Source of the DNA: Hericium rajendrae | Taxonomy: Eukaryota; Basidiomycota; Agaricomycetes; Russulales; Hericiaceae | Assembly: GCA_033439255.1 (NCBI GenBank) | Contig: CM065880.1 | Location: 3,658,001 to 3,722,000, forward strand | Direction: 5' to 3' | Length of the DNA stretch: 64,000 bases | Shown here: positions 47,413 to 59,330 of the stretch, one piece after another | Layout of the letters: the number at the start of each line of letters is the position of its first letter | How positions within the stretch are numbered: the first letter of the stretch is position 1 | Notes under the pieces: model-generated | What the model was told of the DNA's origin: nothing | Seen by the model: only the letters and a program-made list of their open reading frames with translations | The model's database searches: none | Position numbers and translations under genes: made by a program

Positions 47413-50400
47413 CATCCCTCCCGTGCCCCTCTTTCCACAGCCGAAACCGAAGTCCTTCGATCCCAGCACGCCTTGCCCGTCCGCACGCAACTACGATATA
47501 CCCGCCTCAGCGCACGCGCACAGTGCCCCACCGTGCATACCCAACACATACCTCTGTACTGTACTATCCCCGATATCCACAAAACCTCCGCTCTTCGTTA
47601 CATTCGGCCGCTCTGTAGTTGCTTTTTGTGCTCCTGTTTTCGGACGACGACAAGTAATAATAGTGTATCAATTACTACCATCTGCGATCCAGCCCGCTCT
47701 TAAACGTCGTGTCCCTCGCGACAGTACGCGAGGTGAAAATCGACGAGGCGGCGCGGCGTCCGCCTTGGCCGTCCCGTTGTATGGATACGCGCAATAAGCC
47801 CTGTTCCTCGGAGGCATTCTGGAAGCCCGGCTCGCGGGAAGCAGAGGACACGCTGCACGTGAGCGCCGCGCTTCTTTCTGGGTTCCTTGCCCTTGGGCCT
47901 TGTCGACCATCCCGGATCTAAGCAGGTGGGCGTGTGCATGTGCGCAGATGCGTGGTTTGTGGGTACGTGTCGTCGGAGCACGTTGAGCGTTGGGGCCTTG
48001 ACAGTTTGTGCTTACTGTTGACACACATTCCGAAGCTGACCTGAAGGATAAATGAGCGAAATAAGAAAGACCAGGCAATTTTCGACTAACAGGTCAAATT
48101 TAAGCACTCTGAGCATGTTCCGACAGAGAAGCTTACGCATCCGTCCGAAGAGCCTGTCTTCGAGAAACTTTTCTGCTGCTGCTTTTGCTCTGTTTCGGCT
48201 TCGCGAAGGCGCAGCACGAGTTATATGCATCAGGCATTTGGAAATGCGAAGCCGAAGACCATACTGCACCTCCCTAGTCTACATGCAGCACTCCACGGCT
48301 GACCGGGACCGCCCGCGCGTGCGAGCCCAACCCGCGCAGCCCGAAACATCCCACAACCCCACGCTCCTGCGAACCGTATGCCAACGACGGGGTCCAGTAC
48401 CTTGCAACACCCACGACCACGCGGCGCAGGTCCGGCCCTCAGTCCACGGAAGCCGAAGGCCACCCACCCACAGCTTCGAGGGTCCGCACGTTCAAGCCTG
48501 CATCTGCGGCGCGCGACGAACGTGGGTTCGTGCGCTGCCCCGCCGGATGGTGTGCTGTTCTGGTGAGAGCGGAATAGCGTCCGGACGCTGCTATGACGCA
48601 CTGTGCCTTCTTCGCCTGCACCACGATCGATCGCGATAAATGCCTGGATCTCGGAGCGATACAGCCACGAGTGCGTGTATCCTCATACGCCCTCATACGC
48701 CTGATATGATCCGGGCGCGTTCGAGCGCATCCGCCCAGCACGGTCGAGCGACCGTTTCGCGCTATAGATAGCGCGATGAAGTGCGATATGCACGATCTAT
48801 GATTCGATAAATTGGGCATTCTGGGTGACAACTGACTGCCATCGCGCTCAGCGGAAGGGTGCAGAGACGCAGGGATAGCATTCGGATACACATGATGCGT
48901 CACATGGGGCGAGCCACACGCGTGTACGAATTGCGTAGTACGACTGACAATACCAAGCCGGCGGACAGCCGCGCCCTGCAATTCAGTCGGGCAGATCATG
49001 CCTACGCACAGATCCGCCGTAAAGCTGCAGCGGCCGCGTCCAGGCGCGAGCGAGCAGGGCGTCAAACCGGCTCTTGCGATATGTGATGTACGATTCGTCA
49101 GGTAAGGCGGAGGGTGGAGCGATGTCGCGAGGGAATACGAGGACGGGGATCCCATGACGCACCAGTGCAATTGTCCTTGAAAGGCCTCGTACAGCCGTGA
49201 TCGCCACTGACACGAATCTGCGCGGTCGCATATCCGGGATCTGTCAAGCATCATACATCATGTGTCAGTCCGACTGCTCGCACGACCGCCGAGAAATAGG
49301 CGTACTGGAGCAGCTGGTCTGGTCGAGAAGAGAAGGAGCGCCGCGCGTCCAGTTACACAGATACATACCGCACACTGTTCGTATTTTGGTCGAGCTGTGA
49401 ATAGCATCGCAAGGCCCAAGAGGCGCCTTCCGAGTGAGCATATGCAAATAGAGATCCGCAGCCTCGGACCGGCGGCCATCTAGGGTCCCACGAAGTTGCA
49501 CATGGAGAAAATGGCGTCGGCGTTTGTCGATGCGCGAGGCGATGGTACCACGATGTGGCACACCAGCGAGGCTGAACGAGACTTGGCGAGCCGGGGCAGC
49601 ATATGGCGCGCGGCGGCAGAGAGGCCAGTGACTATACAAACCCAGCCTAGCCGGCCCATGGCAGGATCCAAGCGCCATCAGACGAGGACACGATGTTGAG
49701 CACCGTCCGTGCACGCGTCAAGACACCAAGACGACGACTTGCATAGATGATGCTCCGCGCCCGCGCCAGCGGAAGTGTCGCTGTCATGGATCGGCCGAAC
49801 CTCGAAGCGCATCGAAGCCCCGAGGACACAGAAGCGCGCTGCGCGCCCGGCTGACCAGCTGTACGAAATGCGCGGCCGATGTGGGGTAAGAAGGCGCGGG
49901 CGCGGGTATCACTTCATGTCCCGAGGCGTATTTCGAGGGTGCGCAATGGCGGCCGTCTCGCAGCGCGGCATCAACTCCATGGGGAACGCTGAGGACAGAA
50001 ATTGTCGGCGAAAAGCGATATCGACGAAGCGAGCACCTGACGGCGTGCGCGATCTCCTGACTGCAGCTATTGAGTTCAGACTCGAGAAGAGTGGGCGCTG
50101 GTGGAAAGGGAATCCGAACTAAGAATAGAGCATCTTGTCATTCAGACAGGCTGCAAAGTGTGCCTTCCTGGGAAGCATGGCTTCTCTCAGGACCACATAG
50201 CGCGAGGCGCTGCAGCAGCTGTCTAAGGCACGTTCGAACCAAAGTAAGTGTCCTGGAAGGGGTAAGAACCGCTCGGCTGCACCGAGCGGGGTGACAGGGC
50301 CGAGTGGCATACAGCAAGCGAACAGGGATGGGCAGGATCGAAAGATGCTTGAGCCCGACTGTCGACCTTAACCGCAACTGGAACGTGAACAGAAGTCAAC

Positions 50401-51438
50401 AAATGCTCTGCAGCGGAACATCGGCGCCGGTTTCCAAAGCCTCTAAGCCGCGATACACGCATCACAAAAAAAAGCCCAGAGCGTTAGGAAGAACGCAGGG
50501 GCTCAACGAGCTCCCTGCATGAACGCCGCATCGATTGTGCTTGAAAGCGATGAAAAGCAAGAACTTAGACCATGAATTAGCGCGGATCTGACAGAATTAG
50601 CATAGCGGCGCCAGGCGATAGATTCACAGACTAACCTCTCGAGAACACCATGTCAATCTGGCTCCTCCGAGAACACGCCTAGCACGGTGGAGACTCTAAG
50701 TGAAACGGCCGGAGACAGAGTAGCCTGAGCCAAGGCTTCACCTGGACGGGAGCTGCTAACGAACGGGTGGCGCTGGCGTCTGCTGTGGGCGGAGATAGGC
50801 ACAAACCCTTGGGCCACGATTGAAACTGTCGGTTGATCAGGATCGATTTTGCTGATTGATGGACATATGTACGGAAGACGAAGCTCCGAGCGTAGACTGT
50901 AAGTAGCTTGATTCATACCGAGCTCCACAGACAGGCGAACTGCACTGGCTTGAGCACAGAAGTCGAACAGAAGCACGATCAAGCAGTCGTAGAGGTCCAA
51001 TTAGGAGTCCGAGAAGTATAGAGGATCCCTCGTTGCTTGACAAAGCAAGTGGATGTTGCGAGACCGGTGAAAACCGCTTAAGCACGCAGTGAACGTGCGA
51101 GGAGTCGATTGCGAAGAAAATAAGGCTTCAAGTAGACCGTTGGGACCGACAAAAATACGGTATGATCATCTTCGCGTGCAAAGGAATAAAACAAGGGAAG
51201 GCTATGATATACCTTTCGTAAACTGGCCAATCAGGCAAGCAGATGCGCGTAGCCAAAACGCACGCGCACTGAGATCACGTTTTGCAGACTGACCTTAGAC
51301 ACTTGTAGCGCTTGATAACGTGCGAGACGAGTGATAGATAGGGCAAACCAAGGATCGGCGCATGAAAGCGAGCAAGATTGACATTCACTCTCAATTTACG
51401 CGCATCTATTCCCTCTAACGGAAGTCCGTCGCCATGAT
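47413..51438. other. 4 kb without a supported gene
   Basis: Many frames of 60-270 codons overlap on both strands with no recognisable domain; the longest is minus 48,439-49,254. Composition is mixed, with little codon bias. Part of it (50.6-51.4 kb) is the 3' side of ATP17. I cannot tell whether it holds an untranslated leader, a lncRNA or only spacer. Confidence 0.4.
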
Positions 51439-51898
51439 TTAGTGCGGGTGGTTCTTGTGGTGCTCTAGATAACGACAGTGAGTTTGCATAACCTTGATCA
51501 ACGAGCTGGTAGAACGTACTCAAGTGCACTGCGGGAAGATAAGACATCAGCTGACGAGACTCGGACAAGCAGCAAGACAAACGTACTCTGGTAGTCGATA
51601 GTGTAGCCAAGACCGAACAGGGCGAAAATGGTTACGACAATCGGCGAAGCAGACGCGTTCTTGCCATCGAAGAAGCGACCCTTGAGACCACCGGAGGTAG
51701 GACGGGGCGCAGGGCCCTTAGGGAGCTTGGAGTAAAAGTTCACAAGCGGCGCGAGGTCAGCGCCCTGGCCTGCAGACTGAACGCGCGATGTGAGCTGGCA
51801 CCTACACAAAATAGCATAAAACGAACCAGGATAGAAGGAGAAGCAATTTTGGGAGGCACAAGGCCGCCCAGCTGGCGACGGATAAGAGAGGCGTGCAT
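51439..51898 (-). CDS. Mitochondrial ATP synthase subunit f
   Basis: Exons 51898-51827, 51794-51587, 51528-51520 (9 nt) and 51464-51439 make 315 nt (104 aa), near the usual length of the family. The protein starts MHASLIRRQLGGLVPPKIASP, continues LAPLVNFYSKLPKGPAP and GRFFDGKNAS. Its single membrane helix is PIVVTIFALFGLGYTIDY, and it ends MHLKHHKNHPH. This is the Fo-sector subunit f of the inner mitochondrial membrane, needed for dimer assembly and stability. The 9 nt microexon codes most of MHLK. The first intron in my model is only 32 nt, so that junction is less certain. Confidence 0.93.
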
Positions 51899-53116
51899 GA
51901 TAAGAGCGAGAGTGGTGGTGAGCAGAAGCAGAACGCCGACGACGAAGAACGACCGCCTCTATTTGTTCCCAACAAATAGCGTCGGGTGCGTTCGGGATTC
52001 CCCGTCACCTTCACTTCACGTTGAAGTCGACACGGTCACAATTGCTGGTAAATACCCTCTATCCACGCGATTGGAACAATTGGCGCGACAAGGACTGTTT
52101 CGTAACATCGTATGTGGGCAGTGTAGCATGCTGTGACGTTCCTGGTCGAGTTGATGGTACCAACGACACAGACGCGCCTTGGTTGGACGCGCGCCGCTTC
52201 CCTGCCCACCAAGTCTCTTAACTACGGGTAAGATCTTTTTTTAAATAAGTCGCAGAAGTCCTGACGCATGCACAGTCTTCATCTTTGCTATAGACATATG
52301 ATTCTAAGCATGCTTGGGCAACGTTCTCTATGCTCCCTTGAGCCACTAGAATTGTCCTCCGAGTTTGCTCCGAGATGCCACCGAGTTGCGCTGGGACTTA
52401 CATGAGGATTCTGTCCTTTGATAGCCTACTATAGGCTTTCACGACTCCAGGAAGGGCACACTCAACAAGGAAACCCATCATTTTCATGCGCCGTCCACTA
52501 CGAGAAGAAACATACCTATATCTAACCAGCCAGATTGAACTGCAGGATGAAACGAAACCGAGCGGCGCCGGCAGCAGTACGCCCAGTGATGCCTATGAAG
52601 ATGAGCAATGCTGAGCTCAGAGGTATCTCGAAAGATTGAGAGCCCAGTCTTCTATAGTGATACTCCCCAGGTGAGTGGAACTTCATGCTTCAAGTGCAAC
52701 TAGCGTGTCCATATATTCGACTACTTGTCACTGTACATCAATTCTCCCTATCGCCATTCTTCTGACCTGCTGTATAGCAGGAGACTGGCCATTTCTCCCT
52801 CATTGCCTTTGTCTACCTTCAAAACCAAAGGTCGGCGGTCTCAGTTCCTTGTTTCCTTGTGCTAGTCGTTGAATGCGTCTTCAGACAGTTCATTTCAGCT
52901 TCCGTCATTGAACCGACGCCAGTGTCCTGACTTCTTCACTCTTCTTGGCGCTTTCCCTCAGCGGCTTTGCGCCCTCAGCAGACACGCTCCGATCGTTATG
53001 CGGGCCGATAATGACGACTTCTACATCTCATGTGATCAACCTGTTCCTGGGCTGAAGTCATAAAACAGCAACCAATACGATAAAGTATTCGGTCTTTCTT
53101 GTCTTCTGCTTCTGAC
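51899..53116. other. Intergenic between divergent ATP17 and beta-mannosidase genes
   Basis: It should hold both promoters, since the genes are transcribed away from each other. I found no convincing gene, and no TATA box at the expected distance. Confidence 0.5.
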
Positions 53117-56100
53117 ATGGTTTACAGCACAGCGAAGACGGTCGACCTTGACAAAGGGTGGGAATGGAAGCAGCGGGATCTATCGCTCGCGTCCGTGCGG
53201 GACGAATTAACTTTACCATCCGTACTTCCTGGGACTGATCCAGTACCGGGATGGCACAGTGCATCCGCTTTTCCGTCAGAGATTCATGTCGAGCTGCTCA
53301 ACGAGAAGCTTATCCCTGATCCGTTCGTCGAATTCAACGAGCACAAAGCACAATGTAAGCCGATCCACCGCATTTACTTCTGCTTATAATCGATGATGAT
53401 GTGTAGGGGTCGGATTGGAGGAATGGATGTACAAGACGACGTTTCCATTTGAGGGCGGCGCGGATGGCGAGCGCATCGAACTCGTGTTTGAGGGTCTCGA
53501 CACCTTCGCGGATGTTTACCTAGTGAGTACGAGCACGGTATTCTTCACTATTGTGGTCCATGTTTAAGACATAACCCCCAGAACGGCGAGAGCATCCTCG
53601 CAGCGGACAATCAGTTCCGTACATGGATTGTGCGAAATTCCCGCCGCCCTCCTTGAAAAGGCCCTCACATATTCGGCACCAGGTGCCCTTGACACCCGAT
53701 CAGCTGAAAGCGGAGAACGTACTCCTGCTGCACTTCAAGTCCGCGTCCAAGATTGCCAAAGAACTCGAGGCGAAGTATGGCCGCGTGCGGGCCGGCTCGA
53801 CCAACCTCGGCGACCCGAGCCGCGTATACGTGCGCAAAGCACAGTACGACTGGCGGTGCGTTCGACCTTTCCTAACTTGCCAGGACTATCACGTCTGAAA
53901 TTGCACATATAGATGGGACTGGGTGCGAATTAGCATGATCTGTTTAACTATGATGATATCTGAGTACGCCGTATTCGCAGGGCCCAGAACTCATGACCAT
54001 CGGCCCATACCGCCCCATCCGTCTGCGCACATACAGGACGCACATCATCTCCCAATACGCGCGCATCAATGTCGCACCCCAGCCGTCCCTTGCCCTCGAC
54101 CTGACGCTGGCCGGCAACACTGAGGGCATTCACCACGTCCGCGTCACGCTGAAAGACAGCGTCGGCGCTGCCATCCGGACCGAAGGTGTGGCGATTAGCC
54201 TCGCCAGTCCCGACGCCAATGGTAAGAGCAAGACGCGCGGCGTGGTGAAATGGACGTTCGGCGCGGACGAGGTCGCGCTGTGGTGGCCTGTCGGATACGG
54301 CGCGCAGACGCTGTACGACCTCGAAGTTGTCCTGATGGACGAGGTTTGTCCTCGCCTCTCGATATTTCGCCTCGCTATTCTAACAGTGCCCGCAGGGCGG
54401 CACCATCATGGACACGAGCACGCAGCGGATCGGCTTTCGCAGCGTCCAGCTCGTCCAGGAGCCGCTCGAGCATGCGGACCAGTACGGCAAGGGCAAGACG
54501 TTTCTGTTTGAGGTCAACGGCGTGCGCATATTCGTGGGAGGTGCGCAGACCTTGTCTCGTAGAAACGATGACATTGATGGCGATTGATCGTCTTGCATGC
54601 AGGCTCGAACTGGGTGCCATGCGACAACTTCCTGACGCGGGTCACATCCGAAAAGCTGAAAGCATGGCTCACGCTCCTGCGCGACGGCAACCAAAACATG
54701 GTGCGCCTCTGGGGCGGCGGCTTGTACGAGCCCGACACGTTCTACGACGCGTGCGATGGCAAGTCTCACTGTCTGCGCATCCACGCCCTCGCTGACCGAC
54801 TTGGGCGCAGAGCTCGGCCTCCTCGTCTGGCAGGACTTCCAGTTTGCCTGCGGCATCTACCCCGAGCACGCCGAGTTCGTGGAGAGCGTGCGCCGCGAGG
54901 CGGAGGACAACGTGCGCCGCCTGCGGCACCACCCATCGTTCGCGCTGTTCTGTGGGAACAACGAAGGTACACGCCCGCGCATCTGATAGTCGCCCTCATT
55001 TACACCCTGGATACAGACTACCAGCAGATCCTCCAATGGGACGTGCACACGGACCTCCCGGCGCGCGTACTGTACGAGGACGTGCTCCCCGGCATCGTCG
55101 CGCGCCTGACCTCGCCGCCGATCCCATACCACCGCGGCTCGCCGTATGGCGGGAAGGACTGGGACACGTCCGATCCCACCGTCGGCGACGTGCACCAATG
55201 GGACGTGTGGGGCGGGAAGGAGCGCCCCTGGCAGGAGTACGACACGCGCGGCGGCCGCTTCGTCAGGTGCGTTCTGCGTATGCCACGGAACCGCCTCAGT
55301 TGACAGCACCTACAGCGAGTTCGGCATGCCCGGATTCCCGGACATGCGCACGGTGAAGTACTGGATGGGCACGCTGTGGGATGATGCGAAGGAGCGCTAC
55401 GCCCAGGCGCCCGTCATGGCGCAGCACAATCGCGCGGGCATGCACGAGCGCCGCTTCGCGGTCGTCATGAACGAGAACTTCCGGCTCACGGATGACCTGG
55501 AGACGTAAGCCCGCCCGCGCCCTGTGCAGAGACAAGCCTGACGTGCCGTGCAGGCATGTATTCCGCACCCAGATCAACCAGTCGGAGGCTGTCAGCTATG
55601 CATATCGCGTCTGGAGGCGCGAATGGCGCGGCCCCGGGAAGCAGTTCGTACGTGCGCCATGTTGTGGATGGCGCTGCGCTAACGCCGGTGCTGCAGTGTG
55701 GTGGGGTGCTGGTCTGGCAGTCGAACGACTGCTGGCCCGTGACGTCCTGGGCTATCGCGGATTACTTCGTGCGCACCTCCTCACGCAGTTGGGATGTTTC
55801 TGACGAGCACACAGCTGCGCCCGAAACCCGTGTACTACACGATCGCGAGGGAGCTGAAGCCCATCACCGTCGGGATATTCCGGACGGTGCGTCGGGCATT
55901 GTATGCGCCAGAGATATTGTTCATGCCGACGTTGCACAGGTGATGAAGAATCGCGACAACGATAGGCCCAAGCAGGTGGGTGCGCTGCCGACGCGGATGG
56001 CGTGTGCGGACGCTAACACTTCGCGCACAGTACTATGAATTCGGCGCGTACCAGACGACGGGCGCGACCGTCGCGATCTGGGGCACGAACGGCACGCTCG

Positions 56101-56633
56101 AGGCGCGCAGCCTGACTCTCGAGGTGACCGCGCACTCGCTCCAGTCTGACTGGAGCCAGACCACGACGCACGCCGTCGCGCTCGCGGCGAACCAGAGCAC
56201 CGAGCTACTGCAGACGCGCGTGCCCACGCCCGGCGGCGCTGCCGACCCCGCTACAGCGTCGTACGCCGTCGTCGTGTCCGCGAGACTCCTCGACGGGCAG
56301 GGCAGCGTGGTCGCGCGCTTCGCGGACTGGCCGCAGCCGTATAAGGCCCATGACCTCCCGGATCCGGGACTCGCGGTGCGCGTTGAGGGCGAGCGGGTAA
56401 GGGTGGAGGTGCGGCGGCCTGTGAAGGGGCTGGTGTTTACGCTGGAGGGCGCAGAGGACCCGAGCTGGGGCAATGCGGCGTCACCAGTCTACAATGCGGC
56501 GCGGTTCAGCGACAATGCGCTGGATGTGGTGCCGGGGGATCCGCAGGTCGTGACGTGCCCTGGGCTCGGCGGCGCGGGGAGGAAATTGAAGGCGGCGTGG
56601 CTTGGGAGGGAAAAGGCTCAAGTTGTCGCCTAG
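53117..56633 (+). CDS. Beta-mannosidase, GH2, clade B (cytosolic type)
   Basis: Sixteen exons: 53117-53354, 53407-53522, 53582-53629, 53683-53855, 53913-53922 (10 nt), 53981-54343, 54396-54540, 54603-54758, 54811-54966, 55017-55266, 55307-55504, 55554-55647, 55697-55768, 55815-55886, 55940-55975 and 56031-56633. The total is 2,730 nt (909 aa), a multiple of three. It removes terminal beta-mannose from manno-oligosaccharides. Motifs: WRWDWGPELMTIGPY, FRSVQLVQEP, NMVRLWGGGLYEPD, acid/base Glu in FCGNNE, nucleophile Glu in SEFGMPGFPD, and GVLVWQSNDCWPVTSWAIADY. There is no signal peptide (MVYSTAKTVDLDKGWEW), unlike secreted mndA-type enzymes, so an intracellular mndB-like role is likely. Exon 5 codes only WDW, and the intron after 54,758 has a GC-AG end. 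Confidence 0.96.
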
Positions 56634-57031
56634 ATTGAATACCTCGGTATAGTTCTCGTATGCTGTAAGAGTGCGAACTTAACTACGAATGTCACCATTC
56701 CAGCGTCATGGCATTCAAAAAGCCCTCATCATCTGCCGTATATGCAATTGCTCGTGTCATCAGTGCTGAAGCTATGTTTTTGATCAACTAGATTGTTCTT
56801 CCTTATTTGCAGGACAAAAAGAAATTGGTAGTTCGCAACGAACTTGGCGGTGGCATCACAGGTACGATTGTTACGTCAAATAAAACGCACTACTTATGGA
56901 CTCTCACAACTTCGTCACCACCCTGCAGGACCATCGTCCTCATTTCATCAATTCATTTACATTGAGGTCCTCTGCAGGTACGTCTTTCGCTTTGTGTGAT
57001 ATAGCCTTAGCTCTAACATTTCATCTACAGC
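56634..57031. other. Spacer, 3' end of beta-mannosidase
   Basis: Nothing firm. A splice-like word (CTCTGCAGGTACGT) near 56,974 could belong to an untranslated first exon of the next gene. Confidence 0.4.
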
Positions 57032-57478
57032 ATGCCTACAATCGTCGCAGGCTATACTATCGAACAGGACCATTTGTTCTGGTTCCTCAAGGGCGAAGGC
57101 TACATTGACGACGACGAGACATTAGGGATGTTAGATACCTGGGCGCGCTGGACGAGCTGGTTCCGAGACCAGCCTAAAGGGCTGTTTTGGCCAAACAGTG
57201 GGTCCTTCTTCCTATTTACGGCTTCATGTCCTCTGACACTGCATACAGGCTTTCTCAAGAACGGGGAGTACATGCACGCCTTCGTAACGCAACAGAGCTC
57301 TTACGTGCCCGATCGGAACTTTGAATTCGTCGAGTCGGACTATGATCGTGGCATTCGAGACAAGCTCATTGCCTTCAGTCGCAACAGACTGGACCCGCGC
57401 AAGATGCACTTCTTCAGTCTGCCGTACGACTTTTTGCAGATCACGCTAAGCACTGGCATCGATTACATTGAAGAGTGA
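57032..57478 (+). CDS. Uncharacterised protein, 131 aa
   Basis: Two exons, 57032-57197 and 57249-57478 (396 nt), split by a 51 nt intron with GTGGGT and ATACAG ends. The protein begins MPTIVAGYTIEQDHLFWFLK and continues GYIDDDETLGMLDTWARW, GEYMHAFVTQQ and MHFFSLPYDFLQITLSTGID. It is acidic, rich in aromatic residues and has no signal peptide or membrane segment. I do not recognise the family; residue usage and a clean splice support it as real. Confidence 0.65.
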   Translation: MPTIVAGYTIEQDHLFWFLKGEGYIDDDETLGMLDTWARWTSWFRDQPKGLFWPNSGSFFLFTASCPLTLHTGFLKNGEYMHAFVTQQSSYVPDRNFEFVESDYDRGIRDKLIAFSRNRLDPRKMHFFSLPYDFLQITLSTGIDYIEE

Positions 57479-57904
57479 GGATTTGTCGGAGCTATTATCT
57501 TTCGCGTTGGATCCTTTGTAGATTCTGGTACTTTCGACACTGCATACACAGAAATAAGTAAGTCTGTTTGTACCTAAAGGATGTGAACGTTGGCACATTG
57601 AGATGACATTGACACATGAGAATGGAGTGAGAATGTCGAAGTCGGAGCGAGCGATAGACGAGCGACGACGAGAAGTCCAGCAAAGGACAACTTACGTAGT
57701 TTAGACAGAGTCCCGACTTTCTGAAGGTTTAAAGTAACACACTAGAGCCGTGCAGCCTGACCTAGTACTTAGCCTGACCCTTGAAGTCACCGTGCACTTG
57801 CTGCACTCCGATTGGCGCGAGATCACGACGCACGTCATCACACGCGCAGCGATCCACAGGTCATGACATGCCCCGGGCTTGGCTGCATCGTCACGGGAAA
57901 GAAA

Positions 57905-58045
57905 TGTTGAAAACGGCAAGCGCAGCGACAACGGAATAAAACGACACGTCTATATTGGGACGACGATGACACCGGTATGTACTGGTAAATAAGGTTTCGT
58001 GACTACGGCAAAGCCCGATGGCTGCCGAGATTACCAAATCTAACA
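57905..58045 (-). repeat. LTR of the copia-type element (3' in element orientation)
   Basis: 141 bp, bounded by TG...CA, next to the AGAAA target duplication on its outer side. It is nearly identical to 59,120-59,260. Confidence 0.93.
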
Positions 58046-58084
58046 CTCCTACATGATGAGGCAACCATCGGCAGAAAGTGACCA

Positions 58085-58699
58085 TTAAATGAGGCGAACA
58101 AAAGGTTCATCAACCTGTGCAGACTGAGCAAACTCCTCACCATTGCTCTCCACAGAATCTGCCTCTGCAAACCTGACATGAGACTGACTGGATGGACAGA
58201 CCCTTGCCATATGACCCTTCCCACCACAAGTGTAGCAGGTAACGTCCTTGCTAGAGGACCCTGTAAACCGGGTCTGCCTGGCGACCAGGGCTTGGTTGGA
58301 TACTGAGCACCTGTCCTGGGAACGGCTGAGCTGAGACTCCAGGCTGGAGATACGTGACATGACACTGCTGAGAGTGAGATCGGAAAAAGGGATTCCATCG
58401 AGGGCAGTGACGATTGACTGATACTCCTCAGGGAGACCATCAGTGATGACGAGGATGATGTCGATGTCCTGGACAGGAACAGGGGAATGGGATAGCTCAA
58501 GGGCTGTGGAGCGGACACGACTAGTCCAATCCATGGTGGACTCAGACTCGAGCTTGGTCATGCTGAAGAAGCGACGTCGAAAGGAGAGGATGTGATTGAC
58601 ATACCCAGAGCGATGGATATCCTCCAAAGTCTTCCACATAAGCCTTGGATCCTCCAAACCCACAATGAAAGGCATCTGAGAGGACTCAATACTCAGCAT
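58085..58699 (-). CDS. Copia-type gag with zinc knuckle (part of the LTR fossil)
   Basis: A 204-residue frame resembling the UBN2/gag domain of copia elements. Typical words are GLEDPRLMWKTLEDIH and GLPEEYQSIVTAL, followed by the zinc knuckle CYTCGGKGHMARVC. It would form the virus-like particle shell. No polymerase region follows inside the element. Confidence 0.85.
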   Translation of the reverse strand: MLSIESSQMPFIVGLEDPRLMWKTLEDIHRSGYVNHILSFRRRFFSMTKLESESTMDWTSRVRSTALELSHSPVPVQDIDIILVITDGLPEEYQSIVTALDGIPFSDLTLSSVMSRISSLESQLSRSQDRCSVSNQALVARQTRFTGSSSKDVTCYTCGGKGHMARVCPSSQSHVRFAEADSVESNGEEFAQSAQVDEPFVRLI

Positions 58700-59119
58700 G
58701 ATCTTCGAGCGTGCTTACTGCCTCTTCTTCTCCCTCGCCTGAACTGCCTTCACACCTCTGGGCACTAGCCCTGACACCTCTGGCCCAACAACCTCCCACA
58801 GATCTGCTGCAATGAGAAGTGCCTCCATGACCGTCCTCCACTGCACATAGTTGCCCTCCTTCAGCTTGTCAACACGTTCGGTGGACTGCATGATGGTGAT
58901 GTCGAAAAGAATGACTAGAAAGGATAGGGAATAGAGAGAAGGACTGCTGAATGATGAGTGATCAGGCCGAACACGGTTGATGCGTGATTACCGGTCGTTG
59001 CAAGCGATTGGTTTGAGGATGAAGCACAAGGAATGGAGCAGGTGTCAAAACAAGCCTGATGTAGACTGCAGAATATGAGCAAGAATGACGAGAGTTAGGA
59101 ACGGGCAGGGCCCATAACC

Positions 59120-59260
59120 TGTTGAAAACGGCAAGCGCAGCGACAACGGAATAAAACGACACGTCTGTATTGGGACGACGATGACACCGGTATGTACTGG
59201 TAAATAAGGTTTCGTGACTACGGCAAAGCCCGATGGCTGCCGAGATTACCAAATCTAACA
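59120..59260 (-). repeat. LTR of the copia-type element (5' in element orientation)
   Basis: 141 bp partner of 57,905-58,045, followed by the second AGAAA copy at 59,261-59,265. Confidence 0.93.
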
Positions 59261-59330
59261 AGAAATTGAAGGCGGCGTGGTTGAACGGTAGAAGGTTGAA
59301 ATCGTCGTGCGAGTCTAACGGCAGCCTTGT

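Larger units (their letters stand above)
57905..59260 (-). mobile_element. Short non-autonomous Ty1/copia LTR element (fossil)
   Basis: Two 141 bp long terminal repeats (57,905-58,045 and 59,120-59,260) start TGTTGAAAAC and end TAACA. They are flanked by a 5 bp duplication AGAAA. The LTRs are nearly identical, so the insertion is young. On the minus strand the 5' LTR is followed by GGTTATGGGCCC, the usual copia primer-binding site. The interior is only about 1.07 kb: a gag-type frame and no protease, integrase or reverse transcriptase. It therefore cannot move by itself and would depend on proteins from a relative. Confidence 0.92.
57750..59330 (+). pseudogene. Second, decayed beta-mannosidase 3' piece split by an LTR element
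   Basis: The stretch 57,768-57,904 resembles parts of the beta-mannosidase last exon (56,106-56,170 and 56,540-56,590) with the middle deleted. The stretch 59,266-59,320 continues it (AAATTGAAGGCGGCGTGG, as at 56,582). The copia-type element at 57,905-59,260 separates the two halves. The order gives a history: duplication of the gene's end, internal deletion, then insertion. Confidence 0.78.

Noticed and set aside
48439-49254. 271-codon minus-strand frame
   Set aside because: No recognisable motif, several opposing frames of similar length overlap it, and it has no hallmark of coding composition.
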